A DNA stretch of 33,073 nt from Gammaproteobacteria bacterium (GCA_025352045.1 JANXUD010000024.1:1-33073); one strand, 5' to 3'; shown: positions 1-9,037, numbered from the stretch's first letter. Numbers and translations: made by a program. The notes: generated by a model from the sequence alone, not told the origin.

Positions 1-31
1 TAGCCGCGCCCTCGCCGTACATCACACCCGC

Positions 32-910
32 TCAGTACACGGGCTGCGAGCCGGGCGGCCGAGTCTTGAAGCGTCTGTGCACCCAGAGGTACTGGGACGG
101 ATACCGCCGCACGAACGCCTCGAGTGCATCCATGTAGATGGTCGCCGCGCGCGTCGGCTCGGCGTCGATCCAGTCGGGCCAGGCCGGTGCCAGTTCGATG
201 CGATAGCGGCCACCGGCGTCGCGGTGGAAAAAGAAGGCCAGCATCACCGCGCCGGCGCGACGCACCAGTTCCGGCGTGGTGGTGAGCGTCGCGGCCGGGA
301 TGCCGAAGAATCGCACGAAGCTGTGCTGGTAGTTGAAGTCCTGGTCTGCCGAATACGCCACCGGCCGGCCCGCGCGCAGTTCGCGCAGCAGGCCGCGCAC
401 GTCCTTCTTCCCCAGCAACGCGCCGAACACCCGGGCGCGCGCCGCGGCGAAGGCCGACTCCAGGCAGGCGGAATTGTTTGGCCGCACGACCACGCCGATG
501 GGCGCGTCCAATGCGCGCTCGAGCAGGCGCACGGCCAGTTCGGTGTGGGTGAAGTGCCCGGTCAGCAGCAGCACGCCGCGCCCCGAGGCCAGCGCCTCGC
601 GCAGGTACGCCAGGCCGTCCACGCTGGCCAGGCCCTCGAGCGCCGCGTCCGGCGCGTACCAGGCGCGCAGCAGTTCCAGCGCGCCTTGCACCGTCGCTCG
701 CTGGTTGGCCCGCAGCAGCGCCAGGCGTTCGCGATCGTCGAGCTCGGGGAAGCAAAGCGCCAGGTTCGCCCGGGCGATCCGCCGCCGCCGGCCCAACCAG
801 GGCCAAAGCGCGACGGCAAGCAGCCTGCCCAGGCCGAGGAAGGCCGGTTGCGGCAGGCGCGCGATGCCGCGCGCGAGCCAGACAAGCGGCGGGATCGCCA
901 CGCAACGCAT
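32..910 (-). CDS. Lipid A biosynthesis acyltransferase (LpxL/LpxM/HtrB type)
   Basis: This 292-residue protein looks like an inner-membrane acyltransferase that transfers a secondary acyl chain onto a lipid A precursor. The N-terminus has a hydrophobic stretch at about residues 20-40 followed by a basic patch (GRRRRIARANL), typical of the family. The catalytic H-x4-D/E motif is present as H119-F-T-H-T-E124. Downstream, RFFGIPAATLTT and the C-terminal YLWVHRRFKTRPP block are also characteristic. An open frame continues upstream, but the ATG at 910 gives the usual family length and overlaps the TGA of the upstream glycosyltransferase by one base (TGATG), which points to translational coupling. 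It is the last gene of the minus-strand glycan/LPS operon. The exact acyl position and substrate cannot be told from sequence. Confidence 0.9.
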   Translation of the reverse strand: MRCVAIPPLVWLARGIARLPQPAFLGLGRLLAVALWPWLGRRRRIARANLALCFPELDDRERLALLRANQRATVQGALELLRAWYAPDAALEGLASVDGLAYLREALASGRGVLLLTGHFTHTELAVRLLERALDAPIGVVVRPNNSACLESAFAAARARVFGALLGKKDVRGLLRELRAGRPVAYSADQDFNYQHSFVRFFGIPAATLTTTPELVRRAGAVMLAFFFHRDAGGRYRIELAPAWPDWIDAEPTRAATIYMDALEAFVRRYPSQYLWVHRRFKTRPPGSQPVY

Positions 911-1668
911 CACTGCCCGCGCTCCTGGCGCCCTGCCTCGAGCACCTTGGCGTACTTCAGGAAGGCGTAGAAGGACATGCTGCGCGCCGCCATGTAACCG
1001 GCCCAGCCATTGAGGAAATAACGCTGGCCGACATAGAAGCGCAGGAAGGCCAGCGGCGGGTACAGCACCATGCGCAGGCCGAGAAAACGCGGCGCCTGCG
1101 CGCGCTTGTGCGCCATCATGCCGGTCGAGTACCGGTTGACCTTGTCCACGCGCACCGCCAGCGAGGCCTCGCCGTGGTGCAGGAATTCGGCAGCGAGCCG
1201 GCGCACCCGGCCCTGGACTTCTGGCGCGGCGTGCACCGGCACGTCGTTGAGCCGGCCGCGGCTGCGCCGGAACAGGCGCAGGTGCCAGTTGGGCCGGGTC
1301 AGCGGATGCGGCCAGCGCCAGAACAGCCATTCGCGGCGCGCGATGCGATAACCGTCGGCGTCGGGTTCGCGCAGCACGGCCTGGATCGTCGCACTTGCGC
1401 CGGGCGCCAGTTCCTCGTCGGCATCCAGCAGCAGCACCCAGTCGTGGCTGGCCTTGTCCACGGCGCTCTGCTTCTGCGGGCCGTAGCCCTTGAAGGACTC
1501 GACCGACCAGCGCGCGCCATGCGCCCGCGCGATCGCTTCCGTCCCATCGACCGAACCGGAGTCGAGAACCACCAGTTCATCACAGAAGGCCAGGCTGTCG
1601 AGGCAAGCGCCGAGCGTCGCGGCATTGTCGAGCGTGGTGACGACGGCGGTGACGGGCAGGCGCGCCAT
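910..1668 (-). CDS. Family 2 glycosyltransferase, WaaE/KdtX-like
   Basis: This 252-residue protein is a GT-A fold family 2 glycosyltransferase. The N-terminus VTAVVTTLDNAATLGACLDSL and LDSGSVDGTEAIARAHGA form the nucleotide-sugar binding half, and LLLDADEEL supplies the metal-binding D-x-D-like acidic motif. The GYGPQKQSAVD segment and the C-terminal membrane-associating stretch (YPPLAFLRFYVGQRYFLNGWAGYMAARSMS, split here across about residues 200-235) match the WaaE/KdtX group, which adds a beta-1,4-glucose to inner-core LPS. It starts 9 nt after the O-antigen ligase stop and overlaps the acyltransferase by one base. A role in LPS core assembly is inferred from family and context; the sugar is not known. 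Confidence 0.88.
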   Translation of the reverse strand: MARLPVTAVVTTLDNAATLGACLDSLAFCDELVVLDSGSVDGTEAIARAHGARWSVESFKGYGPQKQSAVDKASHDWVLLLDADEELAPGASATIQAVLREPDADGYRIARREWLFWRWPHPLTRPNWHLRLFRRSRGRLNDVPVHAAPEVQGRVRRLAAEFLHHGEASLAVRVDKVNRYSTGMMAHKRAQAPRFLGLRMVLYPPLAFLRFYVGQRYFLNGWAGYMAARSMSFYAFLKYAKVLEAGRQERGQ

Positions 1669-1677
1669 CGTCGCGGC

Positions 1678-2955
1678 TCAGGGGGCGGGCAGCGGCGGTT
1701 CGCGCGGCGTCGCCGGCACGGCGTCGTCCTCCAGCGCGAACAGCGAGCCCGCGAACAGGGCCAGCAGGAGCAGGAAGGCGCCGCCCCAGAACGTCGAATA
1801 GAAGGCCAGGCTGGTATTGAGCGGGAAGGTCGTGACCACCAGGGCGAGCGCCGGCACCCGCGCGCGCCGCCGTGCGGCGGGCAGCGACCAGCGCCAGGCG
1901 CGGATCGCCAGCGCCAGTCCCATCAGCCAGAGCAGCAATCCGACCAGGCCCGTTTCGCTGAGGATCTCGAGCACGATCTGGTGCGCGTGCAGGGCACCCT
2001 TCTGCCCGTGCGCGAGCCAGAAATCATCCTTTGCCGCGTACTGCGCATATGCGTCGCGGAAGCCGCGGATGCCCACGCCATTGACCGGATGCGCGTCGAT
2101 CATGCCCAGCGCGGCATGCCAGATGCTCAGGCGGCCCGACAAGGCCTGGTCCAGGCCGGCACGATCACCGTTGAAGGCGGCCAGGCTGCGCTCGATGCGA
2201 CTCTGGAACTGCGGCGACACCGCCAGCGCCAGTCCGCCGGCCAGCACCGCGCCGGCGATCATCACGATCGCCAGGCGCTTGCGCCCGATCCGCCGCCAGC
2301 CGCTGAAAAGCAGGACCAGGCCGAACATCACCCAGGAACCGCGCGATCCGGCCAGCAGGATGACCACGCCGAACACGCCGGCGGCGACGATCCAGCCGGC
2401 GGCGTGGAAGCGCTCCGCGGCGGCTTCGAGCGCGAACGGCGACAGGGCCGCCAGCACCAGGCCCAGCTTGAGGTTGCTGGCGCCGAAGATGCCGCTCAGG
2501 CGGTCGGAGGAGTTCGCACCGCCCAGGCTCCAGCCGGTGAGCGCCTGCATCGTGGCGTCGATGGCCCAGGCCGCTGCGATCACGCCCAGCCCGGTGAAGA
2601 CGATGCGCCGCCCGCGCAGCGGCGCCACGGCCATCGCCGTCAGCCACAGGAAGGGCAAATAGCGCAGGTCCAGCAACACCTCGCGCCAGGCGCGCGCCCG
2701 GTCGACGGCATCGATTGCGGAAAACAGTTCCGGCAGCCAGTAGCAGAAGAACAGGGCCGTGATCAGGGCCCAGGCCTCGCGACTGAGCAGGGAGGTGCCA
2801 CCGTGGAAACGCCGCCAGGCCAGCAGGGCCAGGCTGGCGATCGCGCCCAGGCTGAGCACCGCCTCGGCCGGCCCGACCGTCGGCCAGAGCGCAACGAAGG
2901 CCAGCACCACCCAGGGCGTCCAGCGGAAGCCGGGCTCAGCCTGCAACTGATTCAT
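1678..2955 (-). CDS. O-antigen ligase / Wzy-type polymerase family membrane protein
   Basis: This 425-residue polytopic inner-membrane protein has about ten to twelve hydrophobic segments. The family signature lies in the large periplasmic loop near the C-terminus: ALHAHQIVLEILSETGLVG, with the conserved His-rich start and E.G..G ending of Wzy_C/WaaL proteins. Another conserved element is AGSRGSW in the middle. Members join O-antigen to lipid A-core (WaaL) or polymerise or transfer glycans to proteins. Flanking LPS genes favour a ligase, but polymerase cannot be excluded. The ATG at 2955 is chosen because GGAGG lies three bases upstream; a longer open frame exists but runs through the upstream gene. 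Its start overlaps the end of the GT4 gene by 20 nt. Confidence 0.88.
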   Translation of the reverse strand: MNQLQAEPGFRWTPWVVLAFVALWPTVGPAEAVLSLGAIASLALLAWRRFHGGTSLLSREAWALITALFFCYWLPELFSAIDAVDRARAWREVLLDLRYLPFLWLTAMAVAPLRGRRIVFTGLGVIAAAWAIDATMQALTGWSLGGANSSDRLSGIFGASNLKLGLVLAALSPFALEAAAERFHAAGWIVAAGVFGVVILLAGSRGSWVMFGLVLLFSGWRRIGRKRLAIVMIAGAVLAGGLALAVSPQFQSRIERSLAAFNGDRAGLDQALSGRLSIWHAALGMIDAHPVNGVGIRGFRDAYAQYAAKDDFWLAHGQKGALHAHQIVLEILSETGLVGLLLWLMGLALAIRAWRWSLPAARRRARVPALALVVTTFPLNTSLAFYSTFWGGAFLLLLALFAGSLFALEDDAVPATPREPPLPAP

Positions 2956-4051
2956 AGACCTCCAATGTCTCGTGCTGCATCGCCGCCAGCGGTCGCGCCT
3001 GCAGCGGGCCGGGCCGGCGTCCGTCGGCCAGCAGCCGCAGTGTAGTGTCCCGCAGCGCGTCGGCGTCGAAGGGCGCGACCCGGCCTTCGGGAAAATACCG
3101 GCCGAGCAGTTCGCCCACGCCGCCCAGGTCCCAGCCGACCACGGGCCTGCCCACCGACAGCGCCTCCAGCACGGTGCGGCCGAAGCTCTCGGGCTTGCGT
3201 GACAGCTGCAGGACGATGTCGCTGTCGCGATAGGCCGCGACGATGTCGTCCAACGGCGCGTCGATGCGTAGGCGGTCGGCCACGCCGAGCGCCAGCGCCT
3301 GCTGCGCCAGTTCGTCCAGGTAGCGCTCCCGGCCGGGCTCGCGCGCGCCGAGCAGGCGCAGTTCGGCGTCGAAGCCCGCGCGCACCAGCGCCGCGAGCAG
3401 GTCGATCGCGGCGGCATGGCCCTTCAATCGCGTCCCGCGGCCTGGCAGGAGCAGGCGCACCCGCCGCGTGCCCGGCGGCGCCACGGATGCGGCGTCGTGC
3501 GTCTCCGGTAGCGCACGCGGGAACCGGAGCGGATCGATGCCGTTCTCCACCAGGCGCAGGCGCGGCGCGCAGCGCGGCCAGTGCGCGAGCACATGGTCGC
3601 GCACGGTCGCCGAGACACAGATCACCTGCTCGCCGCGGGTGAGCACGCCCGAATACCCGCCAGGCGAATTCAGGCCGTGCACGCTGGTGACGAAGTGCGG
3701 CCGCGGCATCGGCAGCGTGTGCAGCGCCGCCCAAGCCAGCCAGGCCGGCAGGCGCGAGCGCGCGTGCACGATGTCGGGCCCTTCCCGCGCGAACAGGCCG
3801 CGCAGGCTGGCGACGTGGCGAAGGGTCGCCAGCGACTTGCGCCCGATGTCGAGCGTGACGTGCGTGCTGCCCCCGCGCTCCAGCTCGCCAACCAGGCGGC
3901 CGCCGGCGGAGACGACGATGGACCGGTGCCCCGCGGCGACCAGCGCCGCGGCGATTTCCAGCGTCGCGCGCTCGACGCCGCCGCCGGCGAGCGCCGGCAG
4001 CAACTGGATCACGGTCAGCCGGCGCAGGGGCCGGGAAGCAGGATTCGACAA
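2936..4051 (-). CDS. Family 4 glycosyltransferase
   Basis: This 371-residue GT-B fold retaining glycosyltransferase has an N-terminal acceptor domain starting VIQLLPALAGGGVERATLEIAAAL, a common GT4 beginning. The C-terminal donor-binding domain has the E-x7-E motif in KPESFGRTVLEALSVGRPVV followed by GWDLGGVGELL. The start is a TTG at 4051 (no ATG sits at the right place); it lies 19 nt after the stop of the zinc-ribbon gene, so the start is only moderately certain. The end overlaps the O-antigen ligase gene. It probably adds a sugar to LPS core or another surface glycan, which is inferred from its neighbours. Confidence 0.88.
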   Translation of the reverse strand: MSNPASRPLRRLTVIQLLPALAGGGVERATLEIAAALVAAGHRSIVVSAGGRLVGELERGGSTHVTLDIGRKSLATLRHVASLRGLFAREGPDIVHARSRLPAWLAWAALHTLPMPRPHFVTSVHGLNSPGGYSGVLTRGEQVICVSATVRDHVLAHWPRCAPRLRLVENGIDPLRFPRALPETHDAASVAPPGTRRVRLLLPGRGTRLKGHAAAIDLLAALVRAGFDAELRLLGAREPGRERYLDELAQQALALGVADRLRIDAPLDDIVAAYRDSDIVLQLSRKPESFGRTVLEALSVGRPVVGWDLGGVGELLGRYFPEGRVAPFDADALRDTTLRLLADGRRPGPLQARPLAAMQHETLEVYESVAG

Positions 4052-4070
4052 GCGGGCCGCGACGCCGCGC

Positions 4071-4262
4071 TCAGTCCGCGAGGACGAACAGTGCGCCGCA
4101 ATACGGGCACTTGGCCGAGCCCGTGGCTTCGATCGGCAGGTAGACCCGCGGATGCGAGTTCCACACGGCCATCGCCGGCGTCGGGCAGCTCAGCGGCAGC
4201 TCGGCGCGGGTGACGCTGTAACGGCGCTCGGTGTTGGCCGGGAGGAGCTCGGTGGCGGACAT
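4071..4262 (-). CDS. Small zinc-ribbon protein (zf-CHCC type)
   Basis: This 63-residue protein has the C...H...C..C arrangement of the zf-CHCC family: LSCPTP, NSHPRVYLP, and AKCPYCGALFVL at the C-terminus. The mitochondrial relative is the zinc-binding NDUFS6 subunit of complex I; bacterial stand-alone members have no settled function. The ATG at 4262 has AGGGA eight bases upstream. It is the promoter-proximal gene of the five-gene minus-strand glycan operon. Whether it serves the operon or is simply co-transcribed is unknown. Confidence 0.88.
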   Translation of the reverse strand: MSATELLPANTERRYSVTRAELPLSCPTPAMAVWNSHPRVYLPIEATGSAKCPYCGALFVLAD

Positions 4263-4342
4263 GGGAAGTCCCTGGAGGGCGGGCTGCCCATTTTAGCCCA
4301 TTCGCCGCCGGTCACCCGGCGACGCAGGGGCTCCGGGGCGGT

Positions 4343-4996
4343 TCAGCCCTTGGTGGCAGGGGTCGCGGGGGCGGTCGGTGCGGCCGGTGCCGCGCCCGGT
4401 GCCGCGCCCGGCATGGCCGCCGGATCCTTGCGCACGCCCGCTTCCATGCTGATCGACAGGGCCACTTCGTCGCCCACGCCCGGCAGCATGAAGCTCACGC
4501 CGAAGTCGGAACGCTTGATCTTGGCGTGCGCATCGAAGCCCGCCGCCGGCATCTTGCGCATCGGGTTCGGGGCGGTGCTGTTGACGTGCACGTCGAACAC
4601 TACCGGCCTGGTCACGCCGTGGATGGTCAGGTCGCCGGCCACGCCCAGGTGGTCCTTGCCCAGCACGGTGACCTTGCTGCTCTTGAAGGTCGCGGTCGGG
4701 AACTGCGCCGCGTCGAGCATGTCGGCGCTGGCGATGTGGGTGTCCAGCCGCGGTACGCCAGTGCTCAGGCTGCTGATCGGCAGGCTGACCTCGATCGAGG
4801 ACTTGGCCGGGTTGGCCGGATCGAAGTCGAAGCTGCCGGTGACCTGGTTGAAACGCGCGCTCAGGTGCGAATAACCATTGTGGTCATAGGTGAAGAACAC
4901 CTGGGTGTGGTTGGCGTCGATCGTGTAGTTGGCCGCGGACGCGGCGCCGCTGGCGCAGGCGAGGCAGAGCAGGAGCGAGGGCAGCAGGCGATTCAT
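4343..4996 (-). CDS. YceI family periplasmic protein
   Basis: This 217-residue protein starts with a clear signal peptide (MNRLLPSLLLCLACASGAASA). The mature part is a YceI lipocalin-like beta barrel: NYTIDANHTQVFFTYDHNGYS at the start, the VTGSFDFDP segment, and VAGDLTIHGVTRPVVFDV in the middle. YceI proteins bind isoprenoid or other lipid ligands in the periplasm. After the barrel there is an added low-complexity tail of about 30 residues built from Ala, Pro and Gly, not part of the core fold. GGAG lies seven bases before the ATG at 4996. It is divergent from the ELM1 gene across 125 nt. Confidence 0.93.
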   Translation of the reverse strand: MNRLLPSLLLCLACASGAASAANYTIDANHTQVFFTYDHNGYSHLSARFNQVTGSFDFDPANPAKSSIEVSLPISSLSTGVPRLDTHIASADMLDAAQFPTATFKSSKVTVLGKDHLGVAGDLTIHGVTRPVVFDVHVNSTAPNPMRKMPAAGFDAHAKIKRSDFGVSFMLPGVGDEVALSISMEAGVRKDPAAMPGAAPGAAPAAPTAPATPATKG

Positions 4997-5121
4997 GCAG
5001 GACTCCGGTAGGGATGCGATGGCCGGGGGACGGCCTGGAAGGTGGGAATGCGGTGGCGGGGTTCAAGTTCCCGGCAATGGTAGTCTGCCGCGTCTCCGAC
5101 CGGTGCCTGCGCCTCTCCCCG

Positions 5122-6084
5122 ATGCCCACGTCCCCTCCCCCGGCCAGTTGGGTGCTGCACGACGGTGCCGCCGGCAACCGACGCCAGGCGCTGGCCCTTG
5201 CCGACGCGCTGGACCTGCCGGGCAACGAGACGCAGCTGGAGCACAACCGCCTGGCGCGGCTGCTCGCGCCGCACGTGTTTCCAGGCGCCGCGCGCCTGCT
5301 CGGCGACGACTTTTCCCAGCGATTGCGCCAGCCAGGCCCGCAGCTGGCGATCGGCTGCGGCCGCTTGGCGGCACTGGCGACGCGGCTGGCGCGCGGCGCC
5401 GGCCACCGCGCGGTACAGATCCTCGATCCGCGGCTGGATCCCGCGCACTGGGACCTGGTGGTCGCGCCCGAACACGACGGCCTGCGCGGCGCCAACGTGA
5501 TCGCGCTGCTCGGCAGCCTGCATCCGGTGGACGACGACTGGCTGGCCGGCATGCGTTCGCACTTCGCCAGCATCGGCGACCTGCCCGGGCCGCGCACGGC
5601 CGTCCTGCTTGGCGGGCCGACGCGCGCCACGCGCTTCAACCGCGGGGCGCTTGAGGTGCTGCTGGCCAAGCTCGAATTCCAGCTCGCGCGCGACGGCGGC
5701 AGCCTGGTGCTCTGCGGGTCGCGGCGCACGCCGCCGGCCTGGGCACCCCTGTTGCGCGCGCGCTATGCGGCCGACGGCCACCGCACCTGGTTCGACGCCA
5801 GCGATGGCGAAAACCCCTATGCCGGCGCGCTGGCCTGGGCCGATCGCATCGTCGTCTCGCCCGATTCGGTGAACATGGTCTCGGAAGCCTGTGCCACCGC
5901 GGCACCGGTATTCGTGGCCGAGCCGGACCGTGCGACCGGGCGGGTGCATCGCTTCCTGCGCTCGCTGCAGGCACGGGGACGGATCCGGGCGCAGCAACGC
6001 GAGCTGGACGATTTCAGCGTCACGCCGCTGCGCGAAACCGCGCGCGTGGCGGCGCGGGTGCGCGAGCGGCTCGGACTGGACTGA
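5122..6084 (+). CDS. Mitochondrial fission ELM1 family protein
   Basis: This 320-residue protein begins SWVLHDGAAGNRRQALALADAL, the conserved opening of the ELM1 family (COG3660). Further family elements are HWDLVVAPEHDGLRGANVIALLGSLHPV, LLGGPTRATRF and the C-terminal IVVSPDSVNMVSEACATAAPV, which resembles the donor-binding part of GT-B glycosyltransferases. The plant relative acts in mitochondrial fission; bacterial members are of unknown function and may be glycosyltransferase-like. I chose ATG 5122 because the frame upstream of it (from 5014) has no family similarity. It is convergent with glnE, 49 nt apart. Confidence 0.85.
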   Translation: MPTSPPPASWVLHDGAAGNRRQALALADALDLPGNETQLEHNRLARLLAPHVFPGAARLLGDDFSQRLRQPGPQLAIGCGRLAALATRLARGAGHRAVQILDPRLDPAHWDLVVAPEHDGLRGANVIALLGSLHPVDDDWLAGMRSHFASIGDLPGPRTAVLLGGPTRATRFNRGALEVLLAKLEFQLARDGGSLVLCGSRRTPPAWAPLLRARYAADGHRTWFDASDGENPYAGALAWADRIVVSPDSVNMVSEACATAAPVFVAEPDRATGRVHRFLRSLQARGRIRAQQRELDDFSVTPLRETARVAARVRERLGLD

Positions 6085-6133
6085 GGCGCGGCGGCGGCGC
6101 GGCGGCGCGCGCCTGCGACGCGATACGGCATCG

Positions 6134-8923
6134 TCAGCCGGCGGAAAAATCCAGGCCCTGCTGCGCGCAGGCCGTGCGGATGGCCTGCCTCGCGTCGGCG
6201 AGCGCCGGGTCTTCCTGCACCAGCCGGGGCCGCCGGTCGAGCGTGCATTCCAGGCCGCGCGCCAGCAGCAGGCCGTGCGCATCGGCCAGCGCGGCCGACT
6301 GCGCGCGGTCCAGCGCACCCGCTTCCGCCAGCGCCCGCAACAGGGACGGTGTGTCGCGCGGCACGCACAGCGCAGGCGCCGTCGCGGCATGCGCGAGCAC
6401 GGCGGCCTGCACCAGGAATTCCAGGTCAACCAGTCCGCCCTCGCCCTGCTTGAGGTCGAAGCGCAGGCCCTGGCTGCGGTCCAGCTCGGCACGCATGCGC
6501 CGGCGCATCGCGACGACGTCATCGCGCAGCTTCGCCGGGTCGCGCGCGGCCGCCAGCACGTCGCGGCGCAGCGCCTCGAAGGCCGCGCAGACGCCGGCGT
6601 CGCCCGCCGTCGCGCGCGCGCGCACCAGGGCCTGCTGCTCCCAGGTCCAGGCGCGGCCGTGCTGGTAGTCGCCGAAGCTGGCCAGGCTCGAGACCAGCAC
6701 GCCTTTTGCGCCATCCGGCCGCAGGCGGACGTCGACCTCGTACAGGCGGCCAGCGGCGGTCAGGGTCGACAGGAAGCCGGTGAGCTTCTGCGCCAGCCGC
6801 GCCAGGTAGCGCGGCGCATCGAGCGGGCGCGCGCCGTCGGATACTTCATCGCCGCGCGCGTCGTGCAGGAAGACCAGGTCGAGGTCGGAATCAAAGCCCA
6901 GCTCGCGGCCGCCCACGCTGCCGTAGGCAATCACGGCGAAGCCGACCCCGGTCAGGTCGCCATGCGCGCGCAGCAACTCCGCGCGCGCCAGGGACAGCAC
7001 CGAGCGCAGCACGGCATCGGCCAGCGCCGCCAGTTGCGAGGCGCTGTCCAGCGCCGGCTGGCTTTGCGCCAGCGTGGCCAGGGCGATGCGGAACGCCAGG
7101 CCCTGGCGCAGTTCGTTGAGCGCGAGCAAGGCGGCCTCGGTGTCGATCGCACCCAGGCTGGCGTCGAGTTCGCGGAACGCCGAGGCGATCGCCGCCGGGT
7201 CGGGCCCGCCGGCGACGGCGCGGGTATCGAGCAGCTCGTCAAGCAGCAGCGGGTGCGCGGCCAGGCGCTCGGACAGCAGCGCGCTTCGGGCGATGACATC
7301 GCTCAGGCGCGCCAGCGCGGCGGGTTGTTCGTCGAGCAGGGCCAGGTAGCTGGTGCGCCGGGTGATCGATTGCAGCAGGGCCAGGCCACGCGCCAGCGCG
7401 GCATCGGGGGCGACGCCGGCGGCGCTTGCTTCGAGCAGGGCGGGCAACACGTGGTTGAGCCGCTGGCGCGCGCGTTCGGACAGGCCGCGCACCGCCGGCG
7501 AACCGGCGAAGTCGGCCAGCCGCGCGTGCTGCGCGTCCGCATCGGCGAAGCCAGCCTCCGACAACACCGCCGCATCGCCGCCCTCGGGCAGGGCCTGCCA
7601 GTAGCGCAGCAGCGCGCTGCCCGACGCGCGCTTGCGCCGCGCCTGCAGCAGGCTCTCGAACTCTTCCGCGACGATCGCGCGATGCCGGTCCAGCACCACC
7701 TGCAGGCCGGCGGCATCGACATGGCCCAGCCCACGCGCGATGCGCAATCGGGCCAGCGGCGTTTCGGGCAGGGCATGCACCTGGGCGTCGCCTAGCATCT
7801 GCACGCGATTCTCCAGCTGGCGCAGGAAGCGATAGGCATCGCCCAGCGCCTGCACCGCGGGCGCAGCCAGGTGGCCGGCCGCGCCCAGCGCCCGCAACGC
7901 CGGCAACAGCGAGCGCTCGCGCAGCGCCGGCTCGCGCCCGGCGCGGATCAGTTGCAGCGCCTGCACCAGGAACTCGATCTCGCGGATACCGCCAGGCCCC
8001 AGCTTGAGGTTGTCGGCCAACTCCCGGCGACTGACGTCCGCGTCGATCAGTGCCTTCATCTCGCGCAGGCCGTCGAGTGCGTTGTAGTCCAGGTAACGCC
8101 GGTACACGAAAGGACGCAGCGCCTCGGCCAGCTGCTCGCCCGCGGCGAGGTCGCCGGCCACGGGACGCGCCTTGATCCAGGCATAGCGCTCCCAGTCCCG
8201 TCCTTCGCGCTGGTAGTACTGCTCCATCGCCGGGAAGCTCAGGACCAGGCGGCCCGAGGCGCCGAACGGACGCAAGCGCAAGTCCACGCGATGGCAGAAG
8301 CCGTCCGCCGTCACGTCGCCCAGCAGGCCGGTGAGCCGCTGGCCGACGCGGGTGAAGTAGTCCTCTGCCGCCAGGGGCCGCGCGCCGTCGCTGTGGCCGT
8401 GCGCGGCGAAGGCGTAGATCAGGTCGATGTCGGAACTGAAGTTGAGCTCGCTCCCGCCCAGCTTGCCCAGGCCGAACACCACCAGCGATTGCACCACCCC
8501 GCCCGCGTCACGCAACAGTCCATGCCGCTGCGCGATCCAGTGCTGGGCGGCATCGAGTCCGGCGGCGAGCGCCTGCTCGGCTATGCGGGTGCTACCGGCG
8601 AGCGTGTCCTCGACGCGGTCGATGCCGTGCAGGTCGCGCCAGATGAGGCGAGTGGATTCGCAGGCGCGCCAGCGGCGCAACACGGCAGGGGCCGTGGCGT
8701 CGCCTCCGGCGATTAGGTCGGGCGCCGGCTGCGCCGCCGCGTCCAGCGTCGCGGCCAGCGCAGGCTGGCGCAGCAAGGTATCGATCGCGAAATCGGAAGC
8801 AATGGCGAGCGCGGCAAACCGGTCGCGCGCGCCGGTTGCCGCGAGCGCCGCGGGCGCGCACGCGTCCAGGCGGCGCAGGCTGCGATCCACCAGCGCCTGC
8901 AGGGCGGCATCGGCGTCGGTCAT
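6134..8923 (-). CDS. glnE: Bifunctional glutamine synthetase adenylyltransferase/adenylyl-removing enzyme
   Basis: This 929-residue protein (E. coli GlnE is 946) adenylylates glutamine synthetase to switch it off and deadenylylates it by phosphorolysis, under PII control. Two nucleotidyltransferase domains are visible. The N-terminal adenylyl-removing domain has GKLGGSELNFSSDIDLIY at about residues 153-170. The C-terminal adenylyltransferase domain has GGRELGFDSDLDLVFLHD at about 667-684. Each is followed by a helical regulatory region, including RLRPFGASGRLVLS and RLRPDGAKGVLVSS. In the second domain the usual GKLGG reads GSVGG. The ATG at 8923 directly follows the T-run of the mgtE terminator, with no visible Shine-Dalgarno sequence; a TTG one codon earlier is the only nearby alternative. 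Confidence 0.97.
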   Translation of the reverse strand: MTDADAALQALVDRSLRRLDACAPAALAATGARDRFAALAIASDFAIDTLLRQPALAATLDAAAQPAPDLIAGGDATAPAVLRRWRACESTRLIWRDLHGIDRVEDTLAGSTRIAEQALAAGLDAAQHWIAQRHGLLRDAGGVVQSLVVFGLGKLGGSELNFSSDIDLIYAFAAHGHSDGARPLAAEDYFTRVGQRLTGLLGDVTADGFCHRVDLRLRPFGASGRLVLSFPAMEQYYQREGRDWERYAWIKARPVAGDLAAGEQLAEALRPFVYRRYLDYNALDGLREMKALIDADVSRRELADNLKLGPGGIREIEFLVQALQLIRAGREPALRERSLLPALRALGAAGHLAAPAVQALGDAYRFLRQLENRVQMLGDAQVHALPETPLARLRIARGLGHVDAAGLQVVLDRHRAIVAEEFESLLQARRKRASGSALLRYWQALPEGGDAAVLSEAGFADADAQHARLADFAGSPAVRGLSERARQRLNHVLPALLEASAAGVAPDAALARGLALLQSITRRTSYLALLDEQPAALARLSDVIARSALLSERLAAHPLLLDELLDTRAVAGGPDPAAIASAFRELDASLGAIDTEAALLALNELRQGLAFRIALATLAQSQPALDSASQLAALADAVLRSVLSLARAELLRAHGDLTGVGFAVIAYGSVGGRELGFDSDLDLVFLHDARGDEVSDGARPLDAPRYLARLAQKLTGFLSTLTAAGRLYEVDVRLRPDGAKGVLVSSLASFGDYQHGRAWTWEQQALVRARATAGDAGVCAAFEALRRDVLAAARDPAKLRDDVVAMRRRMRAELDRSQGLRFDLKQGEGGLVDLEFLVQAAVLAHAATAPALCVPRDTPSLLRALAEAGALDRAQSAALADAHGLLLARGLECTLDRRPRLVQEDPALADARQAIRTACAQQGLDFSAG

Positions 8924-8960
8924 CAAAAAGAAAGCCCGCAGCGCATGACGGCTGCGGGCT
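8924..8960 (-). terminator. Rho-independent terminator after mgtE
   Basis: A perfect 10-bp inverted repeat (8933-8942 with 8951-8960, arms AGCCCGCAGC and GCTGCGGGCT, 8-nt loop) is followed on the minus strand by TTCTTTTTG. It lies 77 nt beyond the mgtE stop. The T-run ends one base before the glnE ATG. Confidence 0.85.
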
Positions 8961-9037
8961 CCCCCGCCCTCCCCCTCAGAGTCGGCGCGTGCATCGTGGC
9001 GATGCCGGGGCCCGGGTGCACGTTGCGGCGCAGCAAT

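Noticed and set aside
1108-3045. A 645-codon plus-strand open frame antisense to the glycosyltransferase and O-antigen ligase genes
   Set aside because: The translation is Arg/Gln/Gly/His-rich with no domain, and the opposite strand holds recognisable families; it is a high-GC shadow.
4263-4342. A CGCCGG/CCGGCG hairpin as a terminator of the YceI gene
   Set aside because: The stem is only six bases and has no T-run on either strand.
5891-7795. A 634-codon plus-strand open frame opposite glnE
   Set aside because: Low-complexity Arg/Gln/Ala composition and full overlap with a certain glnE.
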